Made by a program: the position numbers and the translations under genes
Part shown: positions 27,470 through 39,495 of the stretch, piece after piece
How positions within the stretch are numbered: the stretch's first letter is position 1
How the letters are laid out: the number at the start of each line of letters is the position of its first letter
Assembly (NCBI RefSeq): GCF_019636135.1
Contig: NZ_JAHBYD010000019.1
Location: 1-64,000, forward strand
DNA: 64,000 nt
Origin: Phenylobacterium sp.
GTDB taxonomy: Bacteria > Pseudomonadota > Alphaproteobacteria > Caulobacterales > Caulobacteraceae
Reading direction: 5' to 3'
Notes under the pieces: model-generated
What the model was told of the DNA's origin: nothing
The model's database searches: none
What the model saw: only the letters and a program-made list of their open reading frames with translations

Positions 27470-27811
27470 ATGAGCGGCCTCACCACCCACGTCCTCGACA
27501 CCATGCACGGCCGCCCCGCCGCGGGCATGTCGCTGCGCCTGCTGCGCGGGACCGAGACCCTGGTGGCGACGGTGACCAACCTCGATGGCCGCGTGGACAA
27601 GCCGCTGCTCACCGGCGCGGCGCTGAAGGCGGGCGGCTACCGGCTGGAGTTCGACGTCGGCGAGTACTTCCGCGACATGGGCGTGCCGCTGCCGGAGCCG
27701 TCGTTCCTGGAGACGGTGATCGTCGACTTCAGCGTCGCCGAGCCCGACAGCCACTATCACGTGCCGCTGCTGGTGAGCCCGTTCGCCTACTCCACCTACC
27801 GGGGGAGCTGA
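27470..27811 (+). CDS. uraH: 5-hydroxyisourate hydrolase
   Basis: A 113-residue transthyretin-related protein. It opens with TTHVLDTMHGRPAAGMSLRL and closes with HYHVPLLVSPFAYSTYRGS, including the C-terminal YRGS tetrad that separates the enzyme from transthyretin. It hydrolyses 5-hydroxyisourate, the product of PuuD, to OHCU for UraD. It has no signal peptide, so it acts in the cytoplasm. It is the first gene of the plus-strand purine operon; xdhA starts 2 bp after its stop. Confidence 0.96.
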   Translation: MSGLTTHVLDTMHGRPAAGMSLRLLRGTETLVATVTNLDGRVDKPLLTGAALKAGGYRLEFDVGEYFRDMGVPLPEPSFLETVIVDFSVAEPDSHYHVPLLVSPFAYSTYRGS

Positions 27812-27813
27812 CG

Positions 27814-29242
27814 ATGGCCCGCCCGATCCGCTTCCTGCTCGACGGCGAGGTCCGCGAGCTGGCGGCCGACATCGACCCGACGCTGACGGTGCTGAACCTG
27901 CTCCGCTACCATCTGCGCCGGACGGGCACGAAGGAGGGCTGCGCCGAAGGCGACTGCGGCGCCTGCACCGTGGTCCTGGGCGAGCTGGCGGGGGAGCGCG
28001 TGCGGTTCCGGGCGGTGAACGCCTGCATCCTGTTCGCCCCGATGCTGGACGGGCGCGCGCTCTACACCGTCGAGAGCCTGGGGCGCGAGGGCGCGCTGCA
28101 CCCGGTGCAGCAGGCGATGGTCGACCTGCACGGCAGCCAGTGCGGCTTCTGCACGCCCGGCTTCGTCATGAGCCTCTATGCGCACCAGCGCGAGGGCGCG
28201 CCGACCGACGCCCAGAGCCTGAAGGACGCGCTGGCCGGCAACCTCTGCCGCTGCACCGGCTACGGCCCGATCCTGGCGGCGGGCCAGGCGATGGGGCGGA
28301 CGCCGGAACCGGACATCGCCGAGGCGCTGGGGGCGATCCAGCCCGCCGAGGGCCTGGTGATCCAGCACAGGGGCCGCCGCTTCTTCGCGCCGCGTTCGGC
28401 CGCCGAGCTCGCCGCGATCCTGGAGGCGAACCCGGACGCGACGGTGCTGGCCGGCGGGACGGACGTCGGCCTCTGGGTGACCAAGCAGCAGCGGGTGCTG
28501 GAGACGGTCGTCTCGCTGAACGACTGCGCGGACCTGAAGGCCGTCGAGGACCTCGGCGGCGCGATCCGGATCGGCGCGGCCGTCCGCTACGCCGACGCCC
28601 ACGCGGCGCTGGCCGCGCTGCACCCCGAATTCGGCGAACTGCTGCGCCGGCTGGGCGGGCTTCAGGTGCGCAACCTCGGCACGATCTGCGGCAACATCGC
28701 CAACGGCTCGCCCATCGGCGACATGCCGCCGGCGCTGATCGCGACCGGCGCGACGCTGGTCCTGCGCAAGGGCGGCGCGCGGCGCGAGCTGCCGCTGGAG
28801 GCCTACTTCCTGGCCTATGGGAGGCAGGACCGCGCGCCCGGCGAGTTCGTCGAGGCGGTGATCGCGCCGAAGCCGGCGGCGGGCCGCGTCTTCCGGATCG
28901 CCAAGCTCTCGAAGCGCTTCGACCAGGACATCTCGGCGGTGTGCCTGGGCCTGTCGGTCGGCGTTGAAGGGGGCCGCGTCACCGACGCCCGCATCGCCTT
29001 CGGCGGCATGGCGGCGACGCCCAAGCGCGCCGCGGCCTGCGAGGCCGCCCTCGCCGGCCGGCCGTGGACCCGGGAGACCGTCGAGGCCGCCGTCGCCGCG
29101 CTGGCCGGCGACTTCGCGCCGATCACCGACATGCGCGCCTCCGCGGCATACCGGCTCGAAGCCGCGCGGAACCTCGTGCGCCGCGCCTTCCTCGAAAGCC
29201 AGGACGCGGCGCCGCGCGTGCTGGACGCCGAGGCGGTGGCCT

Positions 29243-29250
<8 letters not shown>
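27814..29250 (+). CDS. xdhA: Xanthine dehydrogenase small subunit (2Fe-2S and FAD)
   Basis: 478 residues from ATG 27814. The N-terminal ferredoxin cluster motif is in GCAEGDCGACTVV near residue 50, and the second 2Fe-2S cluster is in QCGFCTPGF near 110 with NLCRCTGY near 143. The FAD domain follows, with VLAGGTDVGLWVTK near 215, NLGTICGNIANGSPIGD near 290 and a CO-dehydrogenase flavoprotein C-terminal domain. It passes electrons from the molybdenum centre in XdhB to NAD. Its stop overlaps the xdhB start. Confidence 0.96.
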
Positions 29251-31547
<2,297 letters not shown>

Positions 31548-31555
<8 letters not shown>

Positions 31556-32684
31556 GCTTCCTTCAAAAGCCCTCCTCCTCGACGGAGGAGGGTTGGGTGG
31601 TGGTGCGGCCGCCGACGCGACCCGGATCGCGCATTTGGCCCGGACGCCGAATGCGCTCGACCTCGATCGACGTGCGAGCACCACCATCCCCGGCCCTTCC
31701 TCCGTCGAGGAGGAAGGGGGAACGTCTACCGGCTGGCTCCGCGAAGCCCTCGCCTCGATCCGCGGCGGCGAGGCGCTGGCGATGGTGACGGTCGTCGGCG
31801 CGCGGGGATCGACGCCGCGGGAGGCCGGGGCGCGGATGCTGGTGTGGCCGGACCGGCTCAGCGGCACCATCGGCGGCGGCGCGCTGGAGAAGCAGGCGTT
31901 GGACCAGGCGCGGCGGCTGCTGGCGCAGGACGCGCGCCATCACGCGCTGCAGGACTATCCGCTGGGGCCGCTGCTGCAGCAGTGTTGCGGCGGCCACGTG
32001 CGCCTCCTGCTGGAGCGCCTGGACGCCCGGAGCCTGGGCTGGCTGGAGCCGGCGGCCGAGGCGCGAGCGCCCTTCGCCTTGACCGCGAGGTTCCGGGAGG
32101 GCCGCATGCTGCGGTCGCTGGACGGGCCGGGGCCGCACGGCTCGGACGGCCCGACGACGCCGATCGCGGAGGTGCGCTGCTTGTCCGAGACGATCCGCCC
32201 CGCCCTGCCGCGCGTGGTCATCTTCGGCGCCGGCCACGTGGGCCAGGCCGTGGCGCGGGCCTTCGCGCCCCTGCCCTTCCATCTCGACTGGCTGGCCAGC
32301 CGCGAGGACCTGCGTCCCGAGGCCAGCGGCACGCGGGCGACGATCCTCTCCGAAGGCGAACTGATCGAGGCCGTCGAGGCCGCCCCGGCCGGCGCCCTCG
32401 TGGCGATCTTCACCCACAGCCACGACCTCGACTACCGGCTGACCCACGCGGCGCTGCAGCGCGACGACCTCGCCTACGTCGGCCTGATCGGCTCGCGCAC
32501 CAAGCGGGCGCGGTTCGACCGGCGGCTGCGCGACGACGGCGTGACCGAGGCCGAGCTCGCCCGCCTCACCTGCCCCATCGGCATCGCCGACCTGAAGTCG
32601 AAGGAGCCCGCGGTGATCGCCGTGGCGCTCGCCGCCCAGTTGCTGAAGCTGACCGAGACCGCCGCCGCGGACGCGGACGCCTGA
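31548..32684 (+). CDS. xdhC: XdhC, xanthine dehydrogenase maturation factor, with an in-frame palindromic element
   Basis: 378 residues. GTG 31548 overlaps the xdhB stop (GTGAGTAG), and no other start precedes the conserved part. The XdhC core begins at about residue 62 (TGWLREALASIRGGEALAMV, then GARGSTPREAGARM) and ends with a Rossmann domain (IFGAGHVGQAVARAF near 225, GLIGSRTKRARFDRRL near 309). XdhC inserts the sulfurated molybdenum cofactor into XdhB. Residues 8-58 (through [10 protein letters not shown]) come from the palindromic element at 31569-31720, an insertion absent from the family. Whether it affects function is unknown. Confidence 0.92.
31569..31720. repeat. Palindromic element, CCTCCTCC-TCGAC family, copy 1 (inside xdhC)
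   Basis: About 152 bp. The left arm is CCCTCCTCC-TCGAC-GGAGGAGGG and the right arm CCCTTCCTCC-GTCGA-GGAGGAAGGG, with inner flanks GGTGGTG/CACCACC. The arms differ, yet each stem pairs with itself. It lies 14 bp after the xdhB stop, inside the xdhC coding sequence, and has no stop in that frame. The same family occurs at 60917-61068 with the same length. Confidence 0.87.
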
Positions 32685-33973
32685 TGGTCGCCGCACTCGA
32701 GATCTGGGCCAACCTGGCGATCCGCTGGCTGCACCTGATCGCGGGCATCGCCTGGATCGGGTCGTCCTTCTACTTCATGTGGCTGGACAGCCACCTCAGG
32801 AAGCCCGACGACGCCCCAGACGGTATCGCCGGCGAGCTCTGGAGCGTCCACTCCGGCGGCTTCTACCGGCAGATGAAGTTCATGGTGGCGCCGGCCGGGA
32901 TGCCGCAGGAGCTGCACTGGTTCAAGTGGGAGGCCTACACTACCTGGATCTCGGGCTTCCTGCTGCTCGGCCTGATCTTCTACGTCGGGGCCGACCTCAA
33001 CCTGATCGACAGGACCAAGGCCGATCTCGCGACCTGGCAGGCCATCGGGCTGGGGCTCGGCAGCCTGGTGGCGGGCTGGGCGATCTACGACGGCCTCTGC
33101 CGCTCGCCCATCGGGCAGAACATGAAGCTGTTCGCCGCCGTCTGGTTCGGCGTGCTCGTGGCGGCCGGCTACGGCCTCACGCGCATCTTCTCCGACCTCG
33201 GCGCCTTCATGCACGTGGGCGCGATCATCGGCACGGTGATGGCCGCCAACGTCTTCATGATCATCATCCCGAACCAGCGGAAGGTGGTGGCCCAGGTGCT
33301 GGCGGGCGAGACGCCCGACCCGGCGCTCGGCAAGCAGGCCAAGCAGCGGTCGGTCCACAACAACTACATGACGCTCCCGGTGCTGTTCATCATGATCAGC
33401 AACCACTACCCGATGATCTTCGCCGCCCCGCTGAACTGGCTGTGGCTGGCGGGGCTGGGGATCGCGGGCTGGACGATCCGCCACTTCTTCAACCTCAGGA
33501 ACGCCGGGCGCATGGAGCCTCAGGTGCTGGTGTTCGGCGCGCTGGCGTTCCTCACCGTGGCGGTGCTGAACGAGAGCGCGCGGCCGAAGCCCGCCGCCGT
33601 CACCGAGGTCCCGGCCTATGCCGAGGTCCGCGCCATCGTCGACAGGCACTGCGTGACCTGCCACGCCCGGCATCCGACGCACCGGGGCATCCCGGTCGCG
33701 CCGAACGGGGCGATGTTCGACACCGCCGAGGGCCTCCAGAAGCACGCCCAGCGCATCTACGAGCGCGCCGTCGCCACCACCTCCATGCCCCAGGGCAACC
33801 AGACCGGCATGACACCCGACGAACGCGCCAAACTCGGCGCCTGGATCAAGGCCGGAGCCAGGCTCTCGGCGATCTCCCCTCCCCCTTGCGGGGAGGGGTC
33901 GGGGGTGCGATTCCCGAGACCCGGCGGCGACACCCCCACCCCCTGCCCCCTCCCCGCAAGGGGGAGGGGTTAG
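32684..33973 (+). CDS. puuD: Membrane urate oxidase PuuD with C-terminal cytochrome c domain
   Basis: 429 residues from ATG 32684, which overlaps the xdhC stop. The N-terminal part is the membrane urate hydroxylase domain with several helices ([55 protein letters not shown]). A class I cytochrome c domain follows, with the haem motif CVTCH at residues 323-327 and a later Met-containing segment ([12 protein letters not shown]) that could give the axial ligand. It oxidises urate to 5-hydroxyisourate and passes electrons to the respiratory chain. The last 32 residues (from SPPPCGEG) and the stop codon come from a palindromic element. Confidence 0.93.
   Translation: MVAALEIWANLAIRWLHLIAGIAWIGSSFYFMWLDSHLRKPDDAPDGIAGELWSVHSGGFYRQMKFMVAPAGMPQELHWFKWEAYTTWISGFLLLGLIFYVGADLNLIDRTKADLATWQAIGLGLGSLVAGWAIYDGLCRSPIGQNMKLFAAVWFGVLVAAGYGLTRIFSDLGAFMHVGAIIGTVMAANVFMIIIPNQRKVVAQVLAGETPDPALGKQAKQRSVHNNYMTLPVLFIMISNHYPMIFAAPLNWLWLAGLGIAGWTIRHFFNLRNAGRMEPQVLVFGALAFLTVAVLNESARPKPAAVTEVPAYAEVRAIVDRHCVTCHARHPTHRGIPVAPNGAMFDTAEGLQKHAQRIYERAVATTSMPQGNQTGMTPDERAKLGAWIKAGARLSAISPPPCGEGSGVRFPRPGGDTPTPCPLPARGRG
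33876..33969. repeat. Palindromic element, CCCCTCCCC-CTTG family, copy 2 (end of puuD)
   Basis: 94 bp with the same terminal hairpins and inner GGGGGTGCGA/CACCCCCACC flanks as the copy at 19669, and the same preceding GCGATCT. It forms the 3' end of puuD; the TAG stop (33971-33973) lies just beyond it, and allA starts at 33975. Confidence 0.88.
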
Positions 33974-33974
33974 G

Positions 33975-34463
33975 ATGCGTAGGATCGTTCCCGAGCCGCT
34001 GACGGCCGACGCGTTCGCGCCGTTCGGCGAGGTGATCGAGGCGAGCGACGACGCCGAGGTCATCCCGATCAACTACGGCTGGACGACGCGTTTCAACGCG
34101 CTCGCCGACGTGGCGGTGGGCGACGGGCGCGCCATCCTCAGCATCTTCCGCTCCAGGCCGCTGACGCCGCCGGTGCTGAAGGTCTTCGAGCGCCATCCGC
34201 TGGGCAGCCAGGCCTTCGTGCCGCTGAACGGCCGCCCGTTCCTGGTGGCCGTGGCTCCGTCCGGAGACTTCGACCCGGCCGCCGTGCGCGTCTTCCGCGC
34301 CGCCGCGACCCAGGGCGTGAACTACGCCCGGGGGACATGGCACCACTTCCTGCTGGCGCTCGAGGCCGAGAGCGACTTCCTGGTGGTCGACCGCGAAGGC
34401 CCCGGCGAGAACCTCGACGAGGTCGAGCTGGCCGAAGCCGACTGGATCGCCGTCGAACCATGA
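33975..34463 (+). CDS. allA: Ureidoglycolate lyase
   Basis: A 162-residue AllA-family protein. It starts MRRIVPEPLTADAFAPFGEV and has the cupin-like core FERHPLGSQAFVPLNGRPFLVAV near residue 72 and NYARGTWHHFLLAL near 116. It splits ureidoglycolate into glyoxylate and urea, closing the pathway begun by guanine deaminase. It starts 1 bp after the puuD stop; GGGGGAGGGG from the element end (33960-33969) is its likely ribosome site. Its stop overlaps guaD (ATGA). Confidence 0.95.
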   Translation: MRRIVPEPLTADAFAPFGEVIEASDDAEVIPINYGWTTRFNALADVAVGDGRAILSIFRSRPLTPPVLKVFERHPLGSQAFVPLNGRPFLVAVAPSGDFDPAAVRVFRAAATQGVNYARGTWHHFLLALEAESDFLVVDREGPGENLDEVELAEADWIAVEP

Positions 34464-35767
34464 GCCGCCAGGCCTACCGCGCCGCCCTGCTCCACATGCT
34501 GGAGGACCCGACCCGCGCGCCGGCGGCGGAGGCCTGCGCCTACCATCCCGACGGCCTGCTGGTGGTCGAGGACGGCCACGTGGCGGCCTTCGGCGCCCAT
34601 GCCGACCTCGCGCCGACGCTGGGCGCCGACGTCGCCGTCACGGAACTGCCCGGCCGCCTGATCACCCCCGGCTTCGTCGACGCCCACGTCCACTACCCGC
34701 AGGTCGACGTGATCGCCGCCTGGGGCGCGCAGCTCCTCGACTGGCTCGTCACCCACACCTTCCCCGCCGAGCAGGCCTTCGCCGACCGCGCTCACGCCGA
34801 CGCGGTGGCGGAGGTCTTCCTCGACCAGTTGCTCGCCAACGGCACGACCTCGGCGCTCGCCTTCTGCACGGTCCACAAGGCCTCGGCCGACGCCCTCTTC
34901 GAGGTGGCGCTGAAGCGCAACATGCGCCTGATCGCGGGCAAGGTGCTGATGGACCGGGGCGCCCCCGCCGGCCTCACCGACACCGTCGAGACCGGCCGCG
35001 CCGACACCGAGGCCCTGATCCGCGCGTGGCGGGGCCGCGGACGCCTGGGCTACGCGGTCACCCCCCGTTTCGCCGTGACCTCCAGCGACGCGCAGCTCGC
35101 CATGGCCGGCGAGATCGCGGCCGCGCACCCCGACGTGCTGGTCCACACCCACATGTCGGAGAACCCGGACGAGATCGCCCGCGTGGCCGAGCTCTTCCCG
35201 CAGGCGCGCGACTACCTCGACGTCTACGACCGCTTCGGCCTCGTGGGCCCGCGCTCGGTCTTCGCCCACTGCGTCCACTCGGGCGAGGACGCGTTGCGCC
35301 GCCTTGCCGGGGCCGGCGCCTCCGCCGCCTTCTGCCCCTCCTCGAACCTGCTGCTGGGCAGCGGGCTCTTCAACCTGAAGCAGGCCTGCCGCTGCGGCGT
35401 GAACACCGCGCTCGGCACCGACGTCGGGGGCGGCGGCTCGTTCTCGCTCATCCACATGATGGGCGAGGCCTACAAGGTCGGCCAGTTGCGCGGCGACAAC
35501 CTCGACCCGCTGCACGCCTTCTACCTGGCGACGCTGGCCGGCGCCCGCGCGCTGCACATCGACGACAGGGTGGGCAACCTCGCGCCCGGCAAGGAAGCCG
35601 ACTTCGTCGTCCTCGACCTCGCCGCCACGCCGCTGCTGGCCCGCCGGACCAGGGGCGCCAGGACGCTGGCCGAGACCCTCTTCGTGCTCGCGATCCTGGC
35701 CGACGACCGCGCGGTGGAACGCACCTACCTCATGGGCGAGCTGACGCACGCCCGCGACGCCCCCTGA
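34460..35767 (+). CDS. guaD: Guanine deaminase
   Basis: A 435-residue amidohydrolase. The metal ligands are in TPGFVDAHVHYPQ near residue 70. The guanine-deaminase segment VTHTFPAEQAFAD lies near 96, the zinc histidine in HTHMSENPDE near 230, FAHCVHSGED near 268 and the catalytic aspartate in LGTDVGGG near 318. It converts guanine to xanthine and ammonia for XdhAB, feeding the rest of the operon. It is the last gene of the plus-strand purine operon. The convergent adenosine deaminase ends 95 bp away. Confidence 0.95.
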   Translation: MSRQAYRAALLHMLEDPTRAPAAEACAYHPDGLLVVEDGHVAAFGAHADLAPTLGADVAVTELPGRLITPGFVDAHVHYPQVDVIAAWGAQLLDWLVTHTFPAEQAFADRAHADAVAEVFLDQLLANGTTSALAFCTVHKASADALFEVALKRNMRLIAGKVLMDRGAPAGLTDTVETGRADTEALIRAWRGRGRLGYAVTPRFAVTSSDAQLAMAGEIAAAHPDVLVHTHMSENPDEIARVAELFPQARDYLDVYDRFGLVGPRSVFAHCVHSGEDALRRLAGAGASAAFCPSSNLLLGSGLFNLKQACRCGVNTALGTDVGGGGSFSLIHMMGEAYKVGQLRGDNLDPLHAFYLATLAGARALHIDDRVGNLAPGKEADFVVLDLAATPLLARRTRGARTLAETLFVLAILADDRAVERTYLMGELTHARDAP

Positions 35768-35830
35768 GCCCTCGCCATGCGTGCGCCCGCCCCCGCCATG
35801 GGGCGGTCGATTCGGGGCGCAGGCCGCCAG

Positions 35831-35861
35831 CGAACCTCCCCCGCTGCGCAGGGGAGGTTCG
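35831..35861. terminator. Palindrome between convergent guaD and adenosine deaminase genes
   Basis: CGAACCTCCCC and GGGGAGGTTCG flank a CGCTGCGCA loop, giving an 11-bp stem. It is 64 bp past guaD and touches the stop codon of the adenosine deaminase gene (35862). It can act as a bidirectional terminator without a clear T-run. Its arm is close to those of the ACCTCCCCC repeat family at 39.5 and 55.6 kb, so it may be a solitary arm of that element. Confidence 0.55.
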
Positions 35862-37334
35862 TCAGAACCGCGCTGCCTCGAAGGCGCGCAGCAGCCGCTC
35901 GTGGCGCCACTGCTCGCGGGCCTTGTCGCTGCGGGCGACGAGGTCGGCGCAGGCGCCCCTGGGCTCGGCGTTCCCGATCTGGCCGGCGCAGGCGGCGACG
36001 GGCTTCCTGTAGACGTTCGGGTCGGCCCAGAGGCCGTCGCCCGCCAGGAAGCTGAAGGCGAGGGCGTTGCGCGCGGCGGTCTTCAGGGCGGCGTAGGTCG
36101 CGCCGTTCCTCACCGCCGCGGCGTAGTCGCCGGAGAGCTCGGACCGCGTGATGCCGGCGTCGTCGGTCGAGAGCGCCACCGGCACGCCCTTCCTGCGGAA
36201 CCAGGCGTAGGGGTGGTCCTTCGGGTCGACCTCCAGGATCGCCTGGTTCGACAGCATGTTGACCTCGATCAGCACGCCGGTCTTCGCCATCTCCTCGGCC
36301 GTCTCGTCGGCGCCCACCTCTTCCGGCAGGGCCACGCCATGGCCGACGCGCCGGGCGCCGGCCACGCGGACGGCGTCGCGGACGTGGTGGCTGAGCGTCT
36401 TCGGGCTCACGAGCTTGAGGGTGAGCTCGCCGGCGTGGAGGGCGATCGGCGTCGCGCGGCCGTGGTCGGTCAGCACATCCACGATCTGCATGTGCAGGTC
36501 GTAGTAGCGGGTGGAGTCGAAGCCGTCCTCGGGCGCCACGAGCTGCAGGCCCACCCAGCGCTTGTCGGCCGCCACCACCGCGACGCCCATCTGGAGCTGC
36601 GCCATCGTCTGCTCGGGCGGGCCCTCGCGCGTCGCCTGCACGAGGAAGCGGAAGGTCACCTGGCAGCCGGGCCGCGCGGTCGGCGCGCCGCACTGCAGGA
36701 CCTCACGGGCGCGCCCGACGATGCGGTCGGTGTCGGCGCTGACCGCCGGGACCAGCTTGTCGATCCCGGCCCCGGCGAGCGCGGCCTTCGTGGCCGCCGG
36801 CGTCCCCTTCCAGCCCACCCGCGCGCCCAGGCCGCGGGCCTGGCCGAACTGCGGCGTCACCATCAGTTCGGCGTAGAAGGTGTTCTGGCGCGCGAGGCCG
36901 TCCAGCGTCTCGGCCAGCGCGTCGCCGCTCCGCTTCGGCGTGGTCCCGCGGCGGCTGAAGGCGGTGAAGAACTGGTCGTGGCCCGAGCGGTCACGGAAGC
37001 CGGGATGGCGCGTCGTCAGGCTGTCGATCAGGGCCGAGCGCAGCGGCTCGCTGGCCTGGACCTCGGCGGCCGGCTTCATGTTGTCGCCGTTGCAGTTGAA
37101 GCTGATCGCGAGCGCCACGGTGTCGACGCACAGCTTGTCCTCGGCCGCCCAGGCCAGGATGTCCTCGGCCGGCGCGCCGCCGCCCAGGTGGTTGTGCAGT
37201 TCTCCGCCCTTCGGGAACGCCTTGAGGAAGGCCGCGAGCTCGGCCGCGCCCATCTTCGACAGATCCGGCGGCGCGGCGGCGGCAGGGGCGGCCAGAGCAA
37301 GGGCGGCGGCGAGGCCGGCGAGGAGTCTTCCCAT
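35862..37334 (-). CDS. Exported adenosine deaminase family protein
   Basis: 490 residues from ATG 37334, longer than cytosolic adenosine deaminases (about 340), with a signal peptide (LLAGLAAALALAAPAAAAPP). The zinc motif is in GELHNHLGG near residue 45, a further metal histidine in ALHAGELTLKL near 290, a histidine in RRVGHGVAL near 320 and the acidic STDDAGITRSEL near 384. It should deaminate adenosine outside the cytoplasm, supplying inosine for uptake. Its placement beside guanine deaminase fits a purine-scavenging role. Confidence 0.9.
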   Translation of the reverse strand: MGRLLAGLAAALALAAPAAAAPPDLSKMGAAELAAFLKAFPKGGELHNHLGGGAPAEDILAWAAEDKLCVDTVALAISFNCNGDNMKPAAEVQASEPLRSALIDSLTTRHPGFRDRSGHDQFFTAFSRRGTTPKRSGDALAETLDGLARQNTFYAELMVTPQFGQARGLGARVGWKGTPAATKAALAGAGIDKLVPAVSADTDRIVGRAREVLQCGAPTARPGCQVTFRFLVQATREGPPEQTMAQLQMGVAVVAADKRWVGLQLVAPEDGFDSTRYYDLHMQIVDVLTDHGRATPIALHAGELTLKLVSPKTLSHHVRDAVRVAGARRVGHGVALPEEVGADETAEEMAKTGVLIEVNMLSNQAILEVDPKDHPYAWFRRKGVPVALSTDDAGITRSELSGDYAAAVRNGATYAALKTAARNALAFSFLAGDGLWADPNVYRKPVAACAGQIGNAEPRGACADLVARSDKAREQWRHERLLRAFEAARF

Positions 37335-37441
37335 GGCCGCCAACCCGCCAAAGCTCGCCCGCCCGGTCAAGCTCCGGCTGACGGCGCGGCCCGTTCGATT
37401 TGAACCACGAACGAACACGAATGCGCCTGCCCTCCACAAAG

Positions 37442-37573
37442 GAACGTCATGGCCGGGCCTGTCCCGGCCATCCAGACACGCCGACGCGTGGAGGCGGCCC
37501 GCGGCGGGCGCCGCTGCGAGCCTGCCGGGATCGGTGTTCATGGGTGGCCGGCACAAGGCCGGCCATGACGTTC
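37442..37573. repeat. Palindromic element, GAACGTCAT...ATGACGTTC superfamily
   Basis: 132 bp. The left arm is GGCCGGG-CCTGT-CCCGGCC, the right arm GGCCGGC-ACAAG-GCCGGCC, with GAACGTCAT/ATGACGTTC outer ends as at 9761. A short relative of the CACGAA arm (GAACCACGAACGAACACGAA, 37402-37421) sits beside it. It lies between the nitroreductase and adenosine deaminase genes. Confidence 0.82.
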
Positions 37574-37598
37574 GGGGGGGAGAAGGGCGCGCCTGCGG

Positions 37599-38198
37599 CT
37601 AGCCGCCCAGCTTGCCTTCGAAGGCGAAGGTGGCGATGGCGTTGCGGCCGCTGGGGACCTCGCGGGCGCGCAGGGCCTCGTCCAGCACCTCGGGATCGGC
37701 GATCCGCCCTACGGCGATCGCGGCGTGGACCTCGTGCTGGTCGGCGTCGACGCCCAGCGCATCGTACGACCGCGCCAGGTCGAAGCCCGCCATGCCATGC
37801 GCCGCCCAGCCGATCCGGCTCGCCTCCAGCGCCAGGTAGGCCCAGGCGGCGCCGGCGTCGAACGCGTGGCTGCGCACCGGCGCCGGATCGCGGCCCTCCA
37901 CGCGGCGGAAGCGGTCCGAGAGGATGAACATGAGGACCGAGGCGTTCTTCACCCAGCTCTGGTTGTAGGGGATCAGAAGGTCGAACAGCACGCCCCACGC
38001 CGGCGTGTCGCGGTGCGCGTAGACGAACCGCCAGGGCTGGCCGTTGAACGCCGAGGGGGCCCAGTGCGCGGCCTCGAACAGGCGCAGCAGGTCCTCGTGC
38101 GGCATCGCCTCGCCGGTGAAGGCGCGCGGCGACCAGCGCTGCAGGAAGATCGGATCGACCTCGTACTCGGCCGTGCGGCCGTTCAGCGTCTGCGTCAT
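37599..38198 (-). CDS. Nitroreductase family protein at the end of the rut cluster
   Basis: 199 residues from ATG 38198, 1 bp after the rutC stop, so it is in the rut operon. The FMN-binding nitroreductase pattern is visible: RWSPRAFTGEAM near residue 22, FEAAHWAPSAFNGQPWRFVY near 40, and AWAYLALEASRIGWAAHGMAG near 125. In E. coli the nitroreductase-like RutE reduces malonic semialdehyde. This protein does not look like a close RutE orthologue but occupies that place, so the same role is possible by inference. Confidence 0.82.
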   Translation of the reverse strand: MTQTLNGRTAEYEVDPIFLQRWSPRAFTGEAMPHEDLLRLFEAAHWAPSAFNGQPWRFVYAHRDTPAWGVLFDLLIPYNQSWVKNASVLMFILSDRFRRVEGRDPAPVRSHAFDAGAAWAYLALEASRIGWAAHGMAGFDLARSYDALGVDADQHEVHAAIAVGRIADPEVLDEALRAREVPSGRNAIATFAFEGKLGG

Positions 38199-38199
38199 C

Positions 38200-38589
38200 C
38201 TACTTCTTCCCGATGTGGGCGATGGAGGCGATTTCGACCAGGAAGTCCGGCCGCACGAGCCCGCAGACGATGCAGAACCGCGCCGGCTTCTCGCCCGGGA
38301 AGTACTCGGCATAGACCTTGTTCATGGCCGCGTAGTCGGCCCAGTCCTTCAGGAAGATGTGGTTCATGGTGACGTCTTCCATGGTTCCGCCCGCGGTCTC
38401 CACGACCGACTTGATGGTCTCCAGCACCTGCCGCGTCTGCGCCTCGGCGTCGCCGACGTGGGCGACCCCGTTGTCCTTGTCGAAGGCCAGCGTGCCGGAG
38501 ACGTAGACCACGCCGTCGGCCAGCGTGCCCGGCGAGAACGGCGCGATGGGCGTCTGCGTGCCCGGCGGGGTGATGACGGTCTTGGGCAT
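38200..38589 (-). CDS. rutC: Aminoacrylate deaminase RutC (RidA family)
   Basis: A 129-residue RidA/YjgF protein with the usual trimer-interface pattern: [20 protein letters not shown] near residue 18, and a conserved arginine in [19 protein letters not shown] near 107. It converts 3-aminoacrylate to malonic semialdehyde and ammonia in the Rut uracil pathway. It follows rutB after a palindromic element and is followed at 1 bp by the nitroreductase. Confidence 0.92.
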   Translation of the reverse strand: MPKTVITPPGTQTPIAPFSPGTLADGVVYVSGTLAFDKDNGVAHVGDAEAQTRQVLETIKSVVETAGGTMEDVTMNHIFLKDWADYAAMNKVYAEYFPGEKPARFCIVCGLVRPDFLVEIASIAHIGKK

Positions 38590-38626
38590 GTCGGTCCTCG
38601 GTGTCCTTCTTCAACCCACCCATACT

Positions 38627-38749
38627 CGTCATGGCCCGGCTTGTCCGGGCCACCCATTGGGCTGTGAGCCCGATTGTTGGGGCGCCGCGCCCAGCCAACC
38701 CTGCAAACTCGCAGCCCAATGGGTCCCCCGGACAAGCCGGGGGATGACG
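38627..38749. repeat. Palindromic element between rutB and rutC
   Basis: 123 bp. The left arm is CGTCAT-GGCCCGG-CTTGT-CCGGGCC-ACCCATTGGG, the right arm CCCAATGGGT-CCCCCGG-ACAAG-CCGGGGG-ATGACG. The stems of the two arms differ while each self-pairs. It lies inside the rut operon, with rutB ending 12 bp away. Confidence 0.85.
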
Positions 38750-38760
38750 GGCGAGGGAAT

Positions 38761-39474
38761 TCAGTCGGGCGGCGCCTGGCTGACGGCGCCGCAGAAGTCG
38801 GCGGTGTTCGAGACCCAGCCGAAGAACCGCTCGACGTTGAAGACGGTGGCCTCCTGCAGGAAGGCGGGGCCCGCCTGGTGCGTGGCGTCCTCGATCAGCA
38901 CGCCGAAATACTCGCGGTGGAAGCCGTCGCGCAGGGTGCTCTCGACGCAGACGTTGGTGGCGATGCCGCAGAAGGCGAGGTTCCTGATCCCGCGCGCCCG
39001 CAGCATCGAGTCCAGCGCGGTGTTGTAGAAGGCCGAGTAGCGCGGCTTCTCGATGACGATGTCGCCCTTCCGCGGCTTCAGCCGGTCGACCAGCGCATGG
39101 TCCCAGGTGCCCTTGGCCAGCAGCGTGCCGTCGAGTTCGGGCCTGTCGCGCATGGTCTTGAGCGCGTTCGACTTCCACCAGTTGGGCGAGCCCTCGCCGC
39201 CGGCCTCGACATAGTCGGGGTCCCAGCCGTTCTGGAAGAACACGATCTGCACGCCCGCCCGCCGCGAGGCCTCGACCAGCACCGCGATCTTCTCGATCAC
39301 CGCCGCCGCGCCGCCGATGTCGAAGCCGGCGATGTCGAGGTAGCCGCCGGGCGAGGCGTAGGCGTTCTGCATGTCGACGACGATCAGCGCGGTCGCCTTC
39401 GGGTCGATCGGCAGGTTCTCGGGCCGCGCCGGCAGGGTCACCGCGCCGGCGATGGGGACGGTGGGCCTATCCAT
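38761..39474 (-). CDS. rutB: Ureidoacrylate amidohydrolase RutB
   Basis: A 237-residue isochorismatase-fold hydrolase from ATG 39474. The catalytic aspartate is in [19 protein letters not shown] near residue 35, the lysine in [13 protein letters not shown] near 119, and the nucleophilic cysteine in [16 protein letters not shown] near 173. It hydrolyses ureidoacrylate from RutA to aminoacrylate, carbamate and ammonia. GAGGTG just before the ATG is the ribosome site. The open frame continuing upstream runs through the repeat at 39496 and is not needed. Confidence 0.93.
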   Translation of the reverse strand: MDRPTVPIAGAVTLPARPENLPIDPKATALIVVDMQNAYASPGGYLDIAGFDIGGAAAVIEKIAVLVEASRRAGVQIVFFQNGWDPDYVEAGGEGSPNWWKSNALKTMRDRPELDGTLLAKGTWDHALVDRLKPRKGDIVIEKPRYSAFYNTALDSMLRARGIRNLAFCGIATNVCVESTLRDGFHREYFGVLIEDATHQAGPAFLQEATVFNVERFFGWVSNTADFCGAVSQAPPD

Positions 39475-39495
39475 GACACACCTCGCCTCTTCCAC

